Source of the DNA: Vibrio algarum
GTDB lineage: Bacteria; Pseudomonadota; Gammaproteobacteria; Enterobacterales; Vibrionaceae
NCBI RefSeq assembly: GCF_028204155.1
Contig: NZ_JAQLOI010000001.1
Coordinates: 2,232,001 to 2,296,000 of the forward strand
Direction: 5' to 3'
DNA length: 64,000 bases
Below are positions 1 to 8,570 of the stretch, piece after piece (positions within the stretch are counted from its first letter, which is position 1; each line of letters starts with the position of its first letter). The position numbers and the translations under genes were made by a program. Below the pieces are notes generated by a model. It did no database searches, was not told where the DNA came from, and worked only from the letters and a program-made list of their open reading frames with translations.

Positions 1-468
1 AGTTAAGTAGTTAGGTTGTTTATTGGCAGTTAATGCTTGGATTTGACTCATTAATGTCGTCAGTTCTAGCGGAGCCGATGCTTCTTGTTGTTCCACTCTA
101 GCTTTAATTTTTCTGATACAACGTTCCAAACGAGCGTCAGATAAGGGTTTTAATAAATAATCGATAGCGTTCGCCTCAAACGCTTGCACAGCAAATTCAT
201 CATAAGCTGTCACGAAGACGATATATGGAGAATTTTGGTACTGAGCTAGCTTGTTTGCTACTGCCATACCATCTAAAACTGGCATCTTAATGTCCAAAAA
301 TAGAATATCAGGATGATGTAGTTCGATTAAATCTAACGCCTTCTGGCCGTTTTCAGCTAAACCTTTAATATCTAAATCGGGCCACAAATCAGCAAGCGCT
401 TGATTTAAATGAAACCTAAGCAACGGTTCATCATCTGCAATAACGGCCGTAACATTAGTTGATTTCAT
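1..468 (-). CDS. LytTR-type response regulator, receiver part (cut by window edge)
   Basis: Response regulator whose receiver domain takes a phosphate from the neighbouring histidine kinase. About 156 N-terminal residues are visible. They show the acidic pair in ADDE near the N terminus, the phospho-acceptor Asp in LFLDIKMP, the Thr in FVTAYDE and the Lys in YLLKPL. The C-terminal output domain lies outside the window. A LytTR DNA-binding domain is inferred from pairing with a LytS-type kinase and is not seen. The start at 468 is preferred over the in-frame ATG at 471 because AGGAGG (480-475) sits six bases from it. The gene overlaps the kinase 3' end, which implies translational coupling. 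Confidence 0.85.
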   Translation of the reverse strand, partial: MKSTNVTAVIADDEPLLRFHLNQALADLWPDLDIKGLAENGQKALDLIELHHPDILFLDIKMPVLDGMAVANKLAQYQNSPYIVFVTAYDEFAVQAFEANAIDYLLKPLSDARLERCIRKIKARVEQQEASAPLELTTLMSQIQALTANKQPNYLT

Positions 469-1515
469 CATCTACCTCCTTCATTGACTGCAGTGCAGAC
501 AAAGCAATTGTTAGACGAGAATTGACGCCGCCAGACTGTAATTCGAGAATAGAAAGTGCGGCTTGGTCGCCAAACAAAGCTTGTAATCGTTGGCGAATAT
601 TGTCCAGTCCAACACCATGACCCAAATGATTAGACGAACCAACAAGTCCGGCTCCGCTATCAGTGACTTCAATTAAAATGTCTTCTCCAAGCTGATGCAC
701 TCTGATCTGAACGGTACCTCCATTCTCTAATGGTTCGATACCGTGTCCGATAGCATTCTCAACCAATGGTTGTAATAAAAATGGTGGAAGATCGATATCC
801 GCAGATATTTCATCTGAAATAGAGTATTGAAGCCTTTCTCCTAACCTGATTTTTTGTATTGCGAGATAGGCATCAGCATGAGCCAGTTCTTTTTGCAGAG
901 ATATGTAAGGTTCTCGACTATTTTTCAAAGTGCCTCTCAACAGTTCTGTCAACTTAACAAGCATTAGGCGTGCATTGGCAGGGTCTTGATCGATCAAGCT
1001 GCTTATATTAGCCAGTGTATTAAATAAGAAGTGCGGTTCAATTTGACTCTGCAACTGTTTCAATTGACTCAGTATCAACGCTTTTTCTTGTTCAGATTGC
1101 TTGCGCCTAGCTACCTCTAGTTCCTTCTGTGCGGTTATTTTTTGCTCTTGACTATAAAAATAAAAGAAACAAGCGGTAGTAAAAATAAACCCGAGAATAA
1201 CAATAGGTTTTAATCGTGTGATTTCACCGTACTCACTGTATTGATTCAGCCAGAAATAAGCATTAAATGTACCAAATACCATGGATACTGTTAAAGCGAA
1301 AAATTTATAGAACGCAATGACAGTTGAGGCTGACAACGGCTAAGAAAATGAGCGCTAAACACTGCGCTGTAACCAAATCCAAAACTAATAACTAAATGGT
1401 CCAGTAACGAACTACCCCAAATTGCCTGTGTGGTAAATGCGATAACAATACAATAAAAAGACGTTAGAATGATACTCTTTACCCAACCTCCCACATGATA
1501 CTTATTGCTAGCCAT
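455..1515 (-). CDS. LytS/YehU-type sensor histidine kinase (one-base frameshift in this sequence)
   Basis: Membrane sensor kinase of the His_kinase (PF06580) family. An N-terminal piece (1515 to 1291, 74 residues, hydrophobic) and a C-terminal piece (from about 1336 to 455, 293 residues in the -1 frame) make one protein of about 353 residues. The C-terminal piece has the phospho-acceptor block IEPHFLFNTLANI and an ATPase domain with ENAIGHGIEP and GVGLDNIRQRL. Adding one base to the A5 run at 1299-1303 joins them as SINFFALTVSMVFGT, making a continuous membrane segment. The downstream piece alone would have to start at TTG without a ribosome site. The start ATG overlaps the upstream stop (TAATG at 1517-1513), so this is an operon with the transporter genes. 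The sensed signal is unknown, but export substrate or envelope state is a reasonable guess. Confidence 0.8.
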
Positions 1516-2783
1516 TAAAACTTCCCTTTGAGATTTAATAAAATCATATGCTTATCTGCTAAATTTGCATATAAAGAACGGCTTTCTCCTGTAAAAAACC
1601 TGGCAGCTAATTCTACACTAAAAGCCGCTTCACCAGAGTCATGTACTTGATAATCTACCCATTGAGTCGCGATCAATCCACCTTCTTCAGGCGAATACAA
1701 TAGATCAAACTTAGGTTCTACATTTTCCAGCCAAAGGACATTTCGACTCCAATCAAAATGACTCCAACCACTTGAATCTAATGCCCAATGCAACATGACA
1801 TTGTGCTTTACCAAATTGGGCAAGTATAGCCCTCTTGCATAGGAACCACTCATTTCTTGCCGTAACACCTTTTGGTTTAACTCGCCCACTCTATCATAAG
1901 CTTGCGACCACTCTTCTGCTCCCCAACTTCGGCCATCATACCAATACTCTACAATGATATTGTGCCCGCCGCCGCTAGCCCAATTAATTCCAGTTAATAT
2001 CTGATAGCTTTCGTCTGCTTTTACCACCTCTGCTGGCGAATCGATGCTACTTTGCTGCACACTGATATGCTTTTTTTGCAGGACAGTAGAAGCATGCAGT
2101 TCCCAAGAATGATCCAAAACCGTTACAAGCGAACCAGCAATTAGCCCATTACGAACATCATCGTAATAGGCGATCGCCTGCCATTCACTATCTCCTATCA
2201 AAGCATAGCGCCTTACCCCTATTCCTTGCTGTTGCGATCGCTCCTCGACTTCGTTGCCTTCTTGTTGAGTCCAAGAAGAATCGGTATAAACAATACTCCA
2301 CTCCCCTTTTGCATCAAAATAGGAAACAAGTGCTGTACCCGCACCTTCTTCAACTTGGATGCCTATCGGGTTTCGACGATACGGTTTAAATATATCTAAT
2401 GGACGATAGCCATAACCAACACCCCAATCAAGCCTCATTTTCCCAAGAGTGACATCTGCAGGCGCAGCAATTCCTATGCTGCCCTGCCAAAACAGCTCCT
2501 GAACAATAAGATCACCATCGAATGATTGACCATCGTTATTGCTAACAACGCTCAGTCCATTCGCCGCCATAAGTCCCGTCCACTTATTCCAATCAATCTG
2601 AACATCAAGCAAGCCATCAACACTGTATGAATTATTTTTTTCTGGTTCGCCAAATAACAATGAGGTTTGTTGTTTACTTGTCGCTGCACTCACTATCCAG
2701 TCCCATTGAAATGTCGGTTCTGCGGCGAATGAAAATCGCGAAGCCAAGCAGAGCGAGATAACAAATGCAAAGTGCTTAATCAT
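1515..2783 (-). CDS. Outer-membrane-type protein of the ABC transporter operon
   Basis: Protein of 422 residues with a signal peptide (MIKHFAFVISLCLASRFSFA, cleavage near residue 20). It is rich in Trp/Tyr and alternating polar/aromatic stretches, and its last residue is Phe (LLNLKGKF), as in outer-membrane beta-barrels. I do not recognise a named family with certainty. It lies between a LolA-like periplasmic protein and the kinase gene, one base from the former. This suggests an envelope protein that is the target or outer partner of the MacB/LolCDE-like exporter. A porin-like barrel is the best structural guess and its cargo is unknown. Confidence 0.6.
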   Translation of the reverse strand: MIKHFAFVISLCLASRFSFAAEPTFQWDWIVSAATSKQQTSLLFGEPEKNNSYSVDGLLDVQIDWNKWTGLMAANGLSVVSNNDGQSFDGDLIVQELFWQGSIGIAAPADVTLGKMRLDWGVGYGYRPLDIFKPYRRNPIGIQVEEGAGTALVSYFDAKGEWSIVYTDSSWTQQEGNEVEERSQQQGIGVRRYALIGDSEWQAIAYYDDVRNGLIAGSLVTVLDHSWELHASTVLQKKHISVQQSSIDSPAEVVKADESYQILTGINWASGGGHNIIVEYWYDGRSWGAEEWSQAYDRVGELNQKVLRQEMSGSYARGLYLPNLVKHNVMLHWALDSSGWSHFDWSRNVLWLENVEPKFDLLYSPEEGGLIATQWVDYQVHDSGEAAFSVELAARFFTGESRSLYANLADKHMILLNLKGKF

Positions 2784-2784
2784 G

Positions 2785-3561
2785 CTATAACTCCAAGACC
2801 GAATTTCGAGTTAGATAAGCCGGATTGTAATATTTTTCAGCCAATTCCATTGGAACAATATCGATGTAATTAATGATGGTTTTTTTAGCCGGTTGGATTT
2901 TATCAATCAAAGTCATGGCAACGACTCGCAACTTATCATCTCGTAATCCCTGACTAAAGATCGCTTGTTTGGCCAGTTTTCCAGAACGAAGGTATAGGTT
3001 AGCTTTTACTGGAAAATCGTTACTAGCATCTAACCATAGCTCAATTGTTTGATAGCTCGCTCCTTTCGTAGAAGCGACTAATTCTAGTTTATAGGTGTCT
3101 ACGTTTTGCTGCTCAGACAGAGTTATCGATTCTCTAGACATCAATGTAGCATTATAGTCATCACTCCAAGTTAACGTCGAAATGTCACCTATTGAGGCCT
3201 CTCCCAATAGTTTTTGCATGGGCGTTATGCGAATCGGACGACGGCTCTTCGGCATCACTAACCAATAATTATCTCCTAACATTAGCATTTTTTGACCAAC
3301 TTCAACTGCCGATTTAAACACCACCAACGATTCGCGATTTGGTCTCGTATAGACGTGATACTCACGTGTTTTATCTAGCTCTTCATTTTCAAAGAGCTTC
3401 ACTATAGAAGTTACTTTCGACGATGATGAGTCTAGCCGGTAGTGGTCGGCTTTTTTTATCATTTCAGTCACATCTTTAGCTACACTTTTACCGATAAATA
3501 TAGGCGTTAGACAACAGATCACCAATACAAATTTAAGCGATTTTATTTTCAAACTACACAT
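2785..3561 (-). CDS. LolA-like periplasmic outer-membrane lipoprotein-sorting family protein
   Basis: Protein of 258 residues with an N-terminal signal sequence (cleavage near FIGKSVAKD). The body resembles the 'outer membrane lipoprotein-sorting protein' family (LolA_like, PF17131), including the conserved block around YWLVMPKSRRPIRITPMQ and the later stretch with LWLDASNDFPVKANLY. In that family the protein is periplasmic with an open beta-sheet fold that can bind a lipid or lipoprotein. It overlaps the permease gene by 8 bases, so transport and periplasmic hand-off are probably coupled. It is not the housekeeping LolA, which is shorter and encoded elsewhere in these bacteria. Confidence 0.7.
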   Translation of the reverse strand: MCSLKIKSLKFVLVICCLTPIFIGKSVAKDVTEMIKKADHYRLDSSSSKVTSIVKLFENEELDKTREYHVYTRPNRESLVVFKSAVEVGQKMLMLGDNYWLVMPKSRRPIRITPMQKLLGEASIGDISTLTWSDDYNATLMSRESITLSEQQNVDTYKLELVASTKGASYQTIELWLDASNDFPVKANLYLRSGKLAKQAIFSQGLRDDKLRVVAMTLIDKIQPAKKTIINYIDIVPMELAEKYYNPAYLTRNSVLEL

Positions 3562-4813
3562 AGATTAATGCCTCAGTGATAGGTTTTTTCACACCATTTA
3601 AAGCGGATAGCCAAGCAGCCATTACGCAAATAAACATGACTCCGATAACACTAAAGCCAAGCAGTTCAAACGAAAAATAAATATTTAGAGGGTAACCTTC
3701 CGTACTGCCCGGAGGTGGCGGCATTTGAATGTCCGAAACGAACAAAACAAGGCTAGTCACTGCCGTAACAACACCACCTAGAACGGAACCAATGATGGCA
3801 AGCACAGCAGATTCTCGAACAAAACCAGCTACAACTTCTCTTGGGTAGGTGCCTAATGCGGACAACGTTCCGATCTCTCTAGTCCTTTCTGTCACGGACA
3901 TAGTCATGGTATTAAAAATTGCAACGAACACGACTAATGCCATAACCGCACCCATAATGCCAAATATACGATCGTAGAGATTTTTAACCTTGATATAAAA
4001 AAACGCTCTATCCTGCCACGGAGTTACCTCGATAGGTTCCGCTAGATCCAGTTGATTTAACGTTTGCTCTACCCAGTGTTGTGCGCTTGGTGTTTGTTCC
4101 GTCTCAAATAGAAAGACCGATAAACTGCTCACCTTCTCGCTATCAAGCAATTGCTGTGCCGATTGAATATGCACATAAAGTTGACGTTTATCGAGTTCAG
4201 GCACGCCTGTTGAGTAGATCCCATGCACTTTAAAATCAAACGCATTTAGTGCCCCCTCACTGGTTGTGGTTAACAAAGTAACCCAATCACCGGTGTTTAC
4301 TTTTAAGTTTTTAGCCAGATCGACAGCCAACATAACCTCAGGTTCAGCAGGATCATAACGAGTTGAATGTACATTCGATAAGGTCTTTCCTTGCCTTACG
4401 TCGAGAAAAGGCCCTTTCATATCAAACTCTCTACCATTGACACCGGTGCCAACAAAGATAGTTGATTTATTACCGTTGGAAACCAATCCAGTAAACTCTA
4501 TTCTCGGTTGAATACCGCGAACCAAATCATTCGCGACGAGTTGCTTGGTGATCTCAGCCCCATCTGTCAACCCATTTGCTAGTGGAACGTCTTCATCTTG
4601 TTCGAAAAAACCAGGTTGACTAAGTGTAAGATGCCCAGTGTCTCGCGCCGTAGACTCCTTCAAGGATTCATAGGTATATAATCCGAATCCTCCCGCTGCC
4701 GTCAATGCGAATACAGCGATAGTGACAATCAATACTGACAGAAAACTACGCCGTGCATTACGACTTAAGTTAAGGAAGGCTATACGAAGTGGTTGTGATA
4801 TCAACTGACCCAT
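3554..4813 (-). CDS. FtsX/MacB-type ABC transporter permease
   Basis: Inner-membrane permease of 419 residues. The topology is that of the MacB/LolCE superfamily: one N-terminal membrane helix (about 20-47), a large periplasmic domain (about 50-280), then three helices near 285-310, 335-360 and 385-408. The motif TMTMSVTERTREIGTLSALG, just after the second helix, is the cytoplasmic coupling segment typical of FtsX-domain permeases. Such proteins use ATP hydrolysis to drive periplasmic conformational changes instead of carrying substrate through the membrane. The gene overlaps the ATPase gene by 13 bases and the LolA-like gene by 8 bases. Confidence 0.85.
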   Translation of the reverse strand: MGQLISQPLRIAFLNLSRNARRSFLSVLIVTIAVFALTAAGGFGLYTYESLKESTARDTGHLTLSQPGFFEQDEDVPLANGLTDGAEITKQLVANDLVRGIQPRIEFTGLVSNGNKSTIFVGTGVNGREFDMKGPFLDVRQGKTLSNVHSTRYDPAEPEVMLAVDLAKNLKVNTGDWVTLLTTTSEGALNAFDFKVHGIYSTGVPELDKRQLYVHIQSAQQLLDSEKVSSLSVFLFETEQTPSAQHWVEQTLNQLDLAEPIEVTPWQDRAFFYIKVKNLYDRIFGIMGAVMALVVFVAIFNTMTMSVTERTREIGTLSALGTYPREVVAGFVRESAVLAIIGSVLGGVVTAVTSLVLFVSDIQMPPPPGSTEGYPLNIYFSFELLGFSVIGVMFICVMAAWLSALNGVKKPITEALIYV

Positions 4814-5484
4814 TTTAGATTCTCCATTTCAATCTCTCCATCGAGCAAGGTAATGGTCCTATCGCAGTGGCTTGCCATCCGATGATCATGGGTCGCCACA
4901 ATAAATGTCGTCCCCATTTCACGTCCAAGCGATTTCATCTGTTCAATGACAACGGAAGCCGTATGGCTATCCAAACTAGCTGTCGGCTCATCGGCAATCA
5001 CAATCTCCGGTCTATGTACAAGCGCTCGAGCAATAGCTACTCGCTGCTGTTGCCCTCCAGAAAGTTTGTCTGGTCGATGTTTTATGAACGGCTCTAGTCC
5101 CACTTTGACTAAAATTTCCGTTGCCTTTTTCTTCTGTTCTTTCAGCGAGTACCCGTTTAACATTAAGGGATACGCCACATTCTCCCAAGCATTCATCACT
5201 GGAACTAAATTGAATTTTTGAAAGACAAACCCTAATCGGGATCGTCGTATTTTAGCGGCTTCAATGGGGTGTTTAGGATAGACAACACCGTCAAGGTTAA
5301 TAGACCCAGAGTAGTTCATATCCAACAACCCTAAAATGTTTAACAAAGTACTTTTTCCAGAACCCGATGGCCCACACAAGGAGACCATTTCTCCTTTTGA
5401 TATCACTCCACTCACTTCGTTAAGCGCAATAACTTTCTGCTGTCCAAGTGAGTAGTGCTTACTAATATTATGAAAATTTAGCAT
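4801..5484 (-). CDS. ABC transporter ATP-binding protein (LolD/MacB type)
   Basis: ATPase of 227 residues, the normal size for LolD-like subunits. It has Walker A GPSGSGKST, Q-loop VFQKFNLVPVM, signature LSGGQQQRVAIARAL, Walker B VIADEPTASLD and the switch His in VATHDHRMA. It pairs with the FtsX-type permease whose gene overlaps its 3' end. The set ATPase, single permease, LolA-like protein and outer-membrane-type protein resembles LolCDE/MacB machines that extract or sort envelope molecules. A response regulator at the operon end suggests that expression follows envelope or export stress. Confidence 0.9.
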   Translation of the reverse strand: MLNFHNISKHYSLGQQKVIALNEVSGVISKGEMVSLCGPSGSGKSTLLNILGLLDMNYSGSINLDGVVYPKHPIEAAKIRRSRLGFVFQKFNLVPVMNAWENVAYPLMLNGYSLKEQKKKATEILVKVGLEPFIKHRPDKLSGGQQQRVAIARALVHRPEIVIADEPTASLDSHTASVVIEQMKSLGREMGTTFIVATHDHRMASHCDRTITLLDGEIEMENLKWVS

Positions 5485-5493
5485 CGGTATTTT

Positions 5494-6156
5494 CTATCCT
5501 TTGTTCGATGAAGAATTTGTCTTAGGAAAAAGAGCTTGCGCCTGAACTGTCATCACATCATCGCTATTTCGTCTAATCATTTCTTGCATCCATTGCTCTG
5601 CTTGCAGGGTATCTTCAGCTTTTATTGCCGCTTTTATTGCGTAGAAGTAGATCCATGAAGTAGCAGCATATGGCTGAGAGTTAAACGTATCATCTCTAAG
5701 CAGGTTTAAGTAAAGGTCGTATCCTCGCTCAAAGTGATTGAACATTTCCGGAAGAGAAGTAAAAGTAGAAGCGGCAATAGCACGAGTTAAAATTGACTCT
5801 GGTATACCTTGAATTCTCAACTGTTCATTCGTAGGCGTATTTTCAGTAGATAACAAATCTAGCCCTTTGGTGATAGTCGCTAAACCTTGCTCCGTGTATT
5901 TCATTTTATTCCAAGGCATAAACGCATCTCGACCCATGAGAGTTTGTGTACTTCCAAGGTAAACCAAACTAAGGGCATCCGCCCCATCTCTCTTCATTCC
6001 GCTCTGTAGTTGTTGGTAGACTATTTCAACTTGCGACTCATCACCCTGAGCTGCCTGATTATATTGCGCGATAACCTTTTCATTAGGGGCAGATAAAACT
6101 AAGTGGCTAAAAAAAGCGCTTGTCACTATAAGGACTTTTGACCGAGTTGATTTCAT
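5494..6156 (-). CDS. Periplasmic TPR-like protein heading the ABC operon
   Basis: Protein of 220 residues with a signal peptide (MKSTRSKVLIVTSAFFSHLVLSA, cleavage near residue 23). The rest is predicted helical with paired-helix character, for example AYSWIYFYAIKAAIKAEDT-like stretches and a C-terminal QWMQEMIRRNSDD, reminiscent of tetratricopeptide repeats, but no repeat is clear enough to name. It is the first gene of the minus-strand operon, nine bases before the ATPase gene, and probably a periplasmic accessory of the transporter. Function unknown. Confidence 0.6.
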   Translation of the reverse strand: MKSTRSKVLIVTSAFFSHLVLSAPNEKVIAQYNQAAQGDESQVEIVYQQLQSGMKRDGADALSLVYLGSTQTLMGRDAFMPWNKMKYTEQGLATITKGLDLLSTENTPTNEQLRIQGIPESILTRAIAASTFTSLPEMFNHFERGYDLYLNLLRDDTFNSQPYAATSWIYFYAIKAAIKAEDTLQAEQWMQEMIRRNSDDVMTVQAQALFPKTNSSSNKG

Positions 6157-6414
6157 CTTCTTATTCCTTTCATACGATTGATGCTGAAAGGTTAACTTTG
6201 ATTAGGAAGCGACGCTGAGGTTTACGACAAATGGCGGATATACGGTGTGAATGGTAAAGCTGCGGAGTGAACTGCAATACCTAATCAAGGTAAATATGAT
6301 GAAATTTATCTTATTACCACATGATCCAAATCACAGGAGAACGGTAGACCGATAGATTTTGTGGGTATAACGCTTATATTTGCAAGATGTGTGCTATTAA
6401 GATTGTGGAAACTG

Positions 6415-7344
6415 ATGGATCAAGAGCCGAATCGTTTATCTGAAATCATTTCAGTACTAGATACATTACCTGACCGAGTCTTTATTCTCTCTTCATCTGG
6501 TCAGTTTTTAGATGTGTTTGGTGGCACAGATACGAATGTCCATTTTAGTGCTAACAAGTTGGTTGGTGCCAACATTTCAGACATAATGGAGACCGAAGCT
6601 GCCCAAACATTTCAGGCTGTGATTGATAAGTCTCTGCAAACGCATAAAACACAAAATCACGTTTATACTCTTTCACCCCAACAACATTCCACCCTTCCCG
6701 AAGCGATTATTCCTATCCGCACTCAATGGTATGAAGGCCGAGTTCATATATTAGCCGAAAAGTATAAAGAACAAGATGCTGTGGTTTGGATTTCAAGAAA
6801 CATTACCGACAGTTATGAGCTAAAAGAGCGGCTTATCGAACTGTCAGAAATTGATGACTTAACACAACTATTAAATAGACGCGCATTTAGCGAACGTATC
6901 AAACAGTGCTTTGGTTGCCGCAAACGCTATAACGTCAATACTTCTATTATTCTTATCGACGTAGACTATTTTAAATCCATCAATGACAATTTTGGTCATC
7001 CGTTTGGCGATGAAACAATAAAACAAATCGCTAAAATCATTACCGAAGAGGTACGTGAGGTGGACAGTGCTGGACGACTAGGAGGTGAAGAATTCTCCGT
7101 CATTCTGAATATGACCGATATTATTGGCGCACAACTAACTGCCGAAAGAATAAGAAACAGAATAGAACTGCATGATTTTTCATTCTTTGGCAAGCAAGCC
7201 AACATTACCGTCAGTATCGGTGTCAGCCAAATAAACGCATCTGACGAAGATCAAACCGATGTCTTTCATCGCGCAGATGCTGCGCTTTATGAATCTAAAG
7301 AGGCAGGGAGAAATAGGGTTACGGTTATTAGAGGTGATGAATAA
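6415..7344 (+). CDS. PAS-GGDEF diguanylate cyclase
   Basis: Makes cyclic di-GMP from two GTP. About 309 residues: an N-terminal PAS-like domain (about 5-130, containing SSSGQFLDVFGG) and a C-terminal GGDEF domain (about 150-305) with the active motif GGEEF. The inhibitory I-site RxxD is present as REVD exactly five residues before GGEEF, so product inhibition is expected. No membrane segment or signal peptide is visible, so it should be cytosolic. The reading frame is open upstream to a GTG at 6361, but ATG 6415 (MDQEPN) gives the usual soluble start. Divergent from the ABC operon. Confidence 0.88.
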   Translation: MDQEPNRLSEIISVLDTLPDRVFILSSSGQFLDVFGGTDTNVHFSANKLVGANISDIMETEAAQTFQAVIDKSLQTHKTQNHVYTLSPQQHSTLPEAIIPIRTQWYEGRVHILAEKYKEQDAVVWISRNITDSYELKERLIELSEIDDLTQLLNRRAFSERIKQCFGCRKRYNVNTSIILIDVDYFKSINDNFGHPFGDETIKQIAKIITEEVREVDSAGRLGGEEFSVILNMTDIIGAQLTAERIRNRIELHDFSFFGKQANITVSIGVSQINASDEDQTDVFHRADAALYESKEAGRNRVTVIRGDE

Positions 7345-7351
7345 GCGGATC

Positions 7352-7387
7352 AAATACAAGTCGTCCCTTTACCAACAACTTGTATTT
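7352..7387. terminator. Inverted repeat between convergent genes
   Basis: Perfect 10-bp arms AAATACAAGT / ACTTGTATTT with a 16-base loop, placed just after the cyclase stop and before the 3' end of the oppositely oriented lactonase gene. Its position suggests a bidirectional transcription terminator, although the T-run is short. Confidence 0.5.
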
Positions 7388-7409
7388 ACTCAGAGACACA
7401 AATTTTACA

Positions 7410-8252
7410 TTACAAATCTATCGAATATAAACCACCAGAACTAGGTTGTTCATTTAGTTCTTCATCGGTTAGTCCTTTACGAGAAGAAGTGATAAAGAGT
7501 GTTTTTAGATTCGTACCACCAATTACAACACATGTTGGATTTTTCGCAGGTACATCGATGATCCGAACAATACTCCCTGTCTCAGGATGGATACGTATTA
7601 CCGCATTACTTCCCCACACAGCATTCCAGATATACCCTTCTTTATCGACTGTAGAGCCATCAGGCAGAGAAAAGCGACCTTCTCCCTTAAAGAGAACCTT
7701 TGGTGTTGGCAAACTTACGCAATCGGGTGAATAATCATAGGCAAAAATCGTGCTGGTTGGCGTGTCGGTATAGTACATGGTACTGCCATCAGGAGAGAAA
7801 CAGATACTATTTGCACAGGTCACATCCTCGATTAGAGTATGTACCTTTAAATCACGATCTATTTTAATGACAGACGTATTGTAAGAACAATCACCCGATT
7901 CATTTTCCCCACCAACAACAAAGTTACCATTGCCGTCAGATTTACCGTCGTTCAATCGACTGAATGGGTTGTTTGGCTCGAAATCAAACTGTTTGACTAC
8001 CGTGTTCGTTTCAATGGCCATTATTGCGACATAAGAATCAAAGCCTGCTAGCAGTGTGTTGTCTTCTCTAATCATAAAGGCACACAGACGGTCTGGCATT
8101 TCTAGAGATGTAGAGACTTGAGTTTCAGGGCAATACATCCAAAGAAAGCGCCCTTCAATATCCGTCCAAAGTACTTGTTTACGCTTTTCACACCAAACAA
8201 TACCCTCTCCATGGGTGTTTTTACAATCGACAATCAGTTTAGCGATATCCAT
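7410..8252 (-). CDS. SMP-30/gluconolactonase/LRE family protein
   Basis: Soluble protein of 280 residues, the full length of the SMP-30/gluconolactonase beta-propeller family, whose members hydrolyse sugar lactones using a divalent metal. Characteristic stretches are GEGIVWCEKRKQVLWTDIEG near the N terminus (metal-ligand Glu), LNDGKSDGNGNFVVGG, NSICFSPDGSTMYYTDT and LPDGSTVDKEGYIWNAVWG (Asp ligand). There is no signal peptide. It stands alone, with no sugar dehydrogenase or transporter next to it, so the substrate cannot be inferred. It could act on a gluconate-, xylonate- or arabinonate-type lactone. Confidence 0.85.
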   Translation of the reverse strand: MDIAKLIVDCKNTHGEGIVWCEKRKQVLWTDIEGRFLWMYCPETQVSTSLEMPDRLCAFMIREDNTLLAGFDSYVAIMAIETNTVVKQFDFEPNNPFSRLNDGKSDGNGNFVVGGENESGDCSYNTSVIKIDRDLKVHTLIEDVTCANSICFSPDGSTMYYTDTPTSTIFAYDYSPDCVSLPTPKVLFKGEGRFSLPDGSTVDKEGYIWNAVWGSNAVIRIHPETGSIVRIIDVPAKNPTCVVIGGTNLKTLFITSSRKGLTDEELNEQPSSGGLYSIDL

Positions 8253-8420
8253 TTTATTCTCATTTCGTTGCGAGTAAGACCGCTCATTTATACCTATTAA
8301 CCAGACATTTATCTAGAAAATAAATTCTAAATAATGCAAGCCTAGAAAGCATTAGCGTAATCAATGAATTGAGAGCATCTCAACACCTACTGGTGCTTTA
8401 CAGGGCTCACAAGCAGATAC

Positions 8421-8552
8421 TTATCTTAGACCGTTTTTCCATGAGCATTGCAACGGCAGCTCGCAGTGTAAGCAGGCCTGTCCATTTTCTACCATTGAAA
8501 TGAACCTTTCTTCTCCTATATCAACGATTTGATCTAACCCACCTTCCCTCAT
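8421..8552 (-). CDS. Possible 43-residue Cys-rich small protein
   Basis: Short ORF starting 18 bases after the stop of the large GGDEF-EAL gene. It encodes about 43 residues, an acidic N-terminal half and then ACLHCELPLQCSWKN, with CxxC plus a third Cys that could bind zinc or an iron-sulfur centre. The start ATG has no strong ribosome site, so expression would rely on coupling to the upstream gene. I do not recognise it. It is offered because the rest of the 318-base gap (8253-8570) shows nothing else I can name. It could equally be chance. Confidence 0.25.
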   Translation of the reverse strand: MREGGLDQIVDIGEERFISMVENGQACLHCELPLQCSWKNGLR

Positions 8553-8570
8553 TGTTATGTTTGAAGTTTA

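Noticed and set aside
1291..1336. Programmed -1 frameshift in the kinase gene (the slippery heptamer A AAT TTT is present)
   Set aside because: The same kind of break occurs in seven other unrelated genes, so homopolymer error explains it better.
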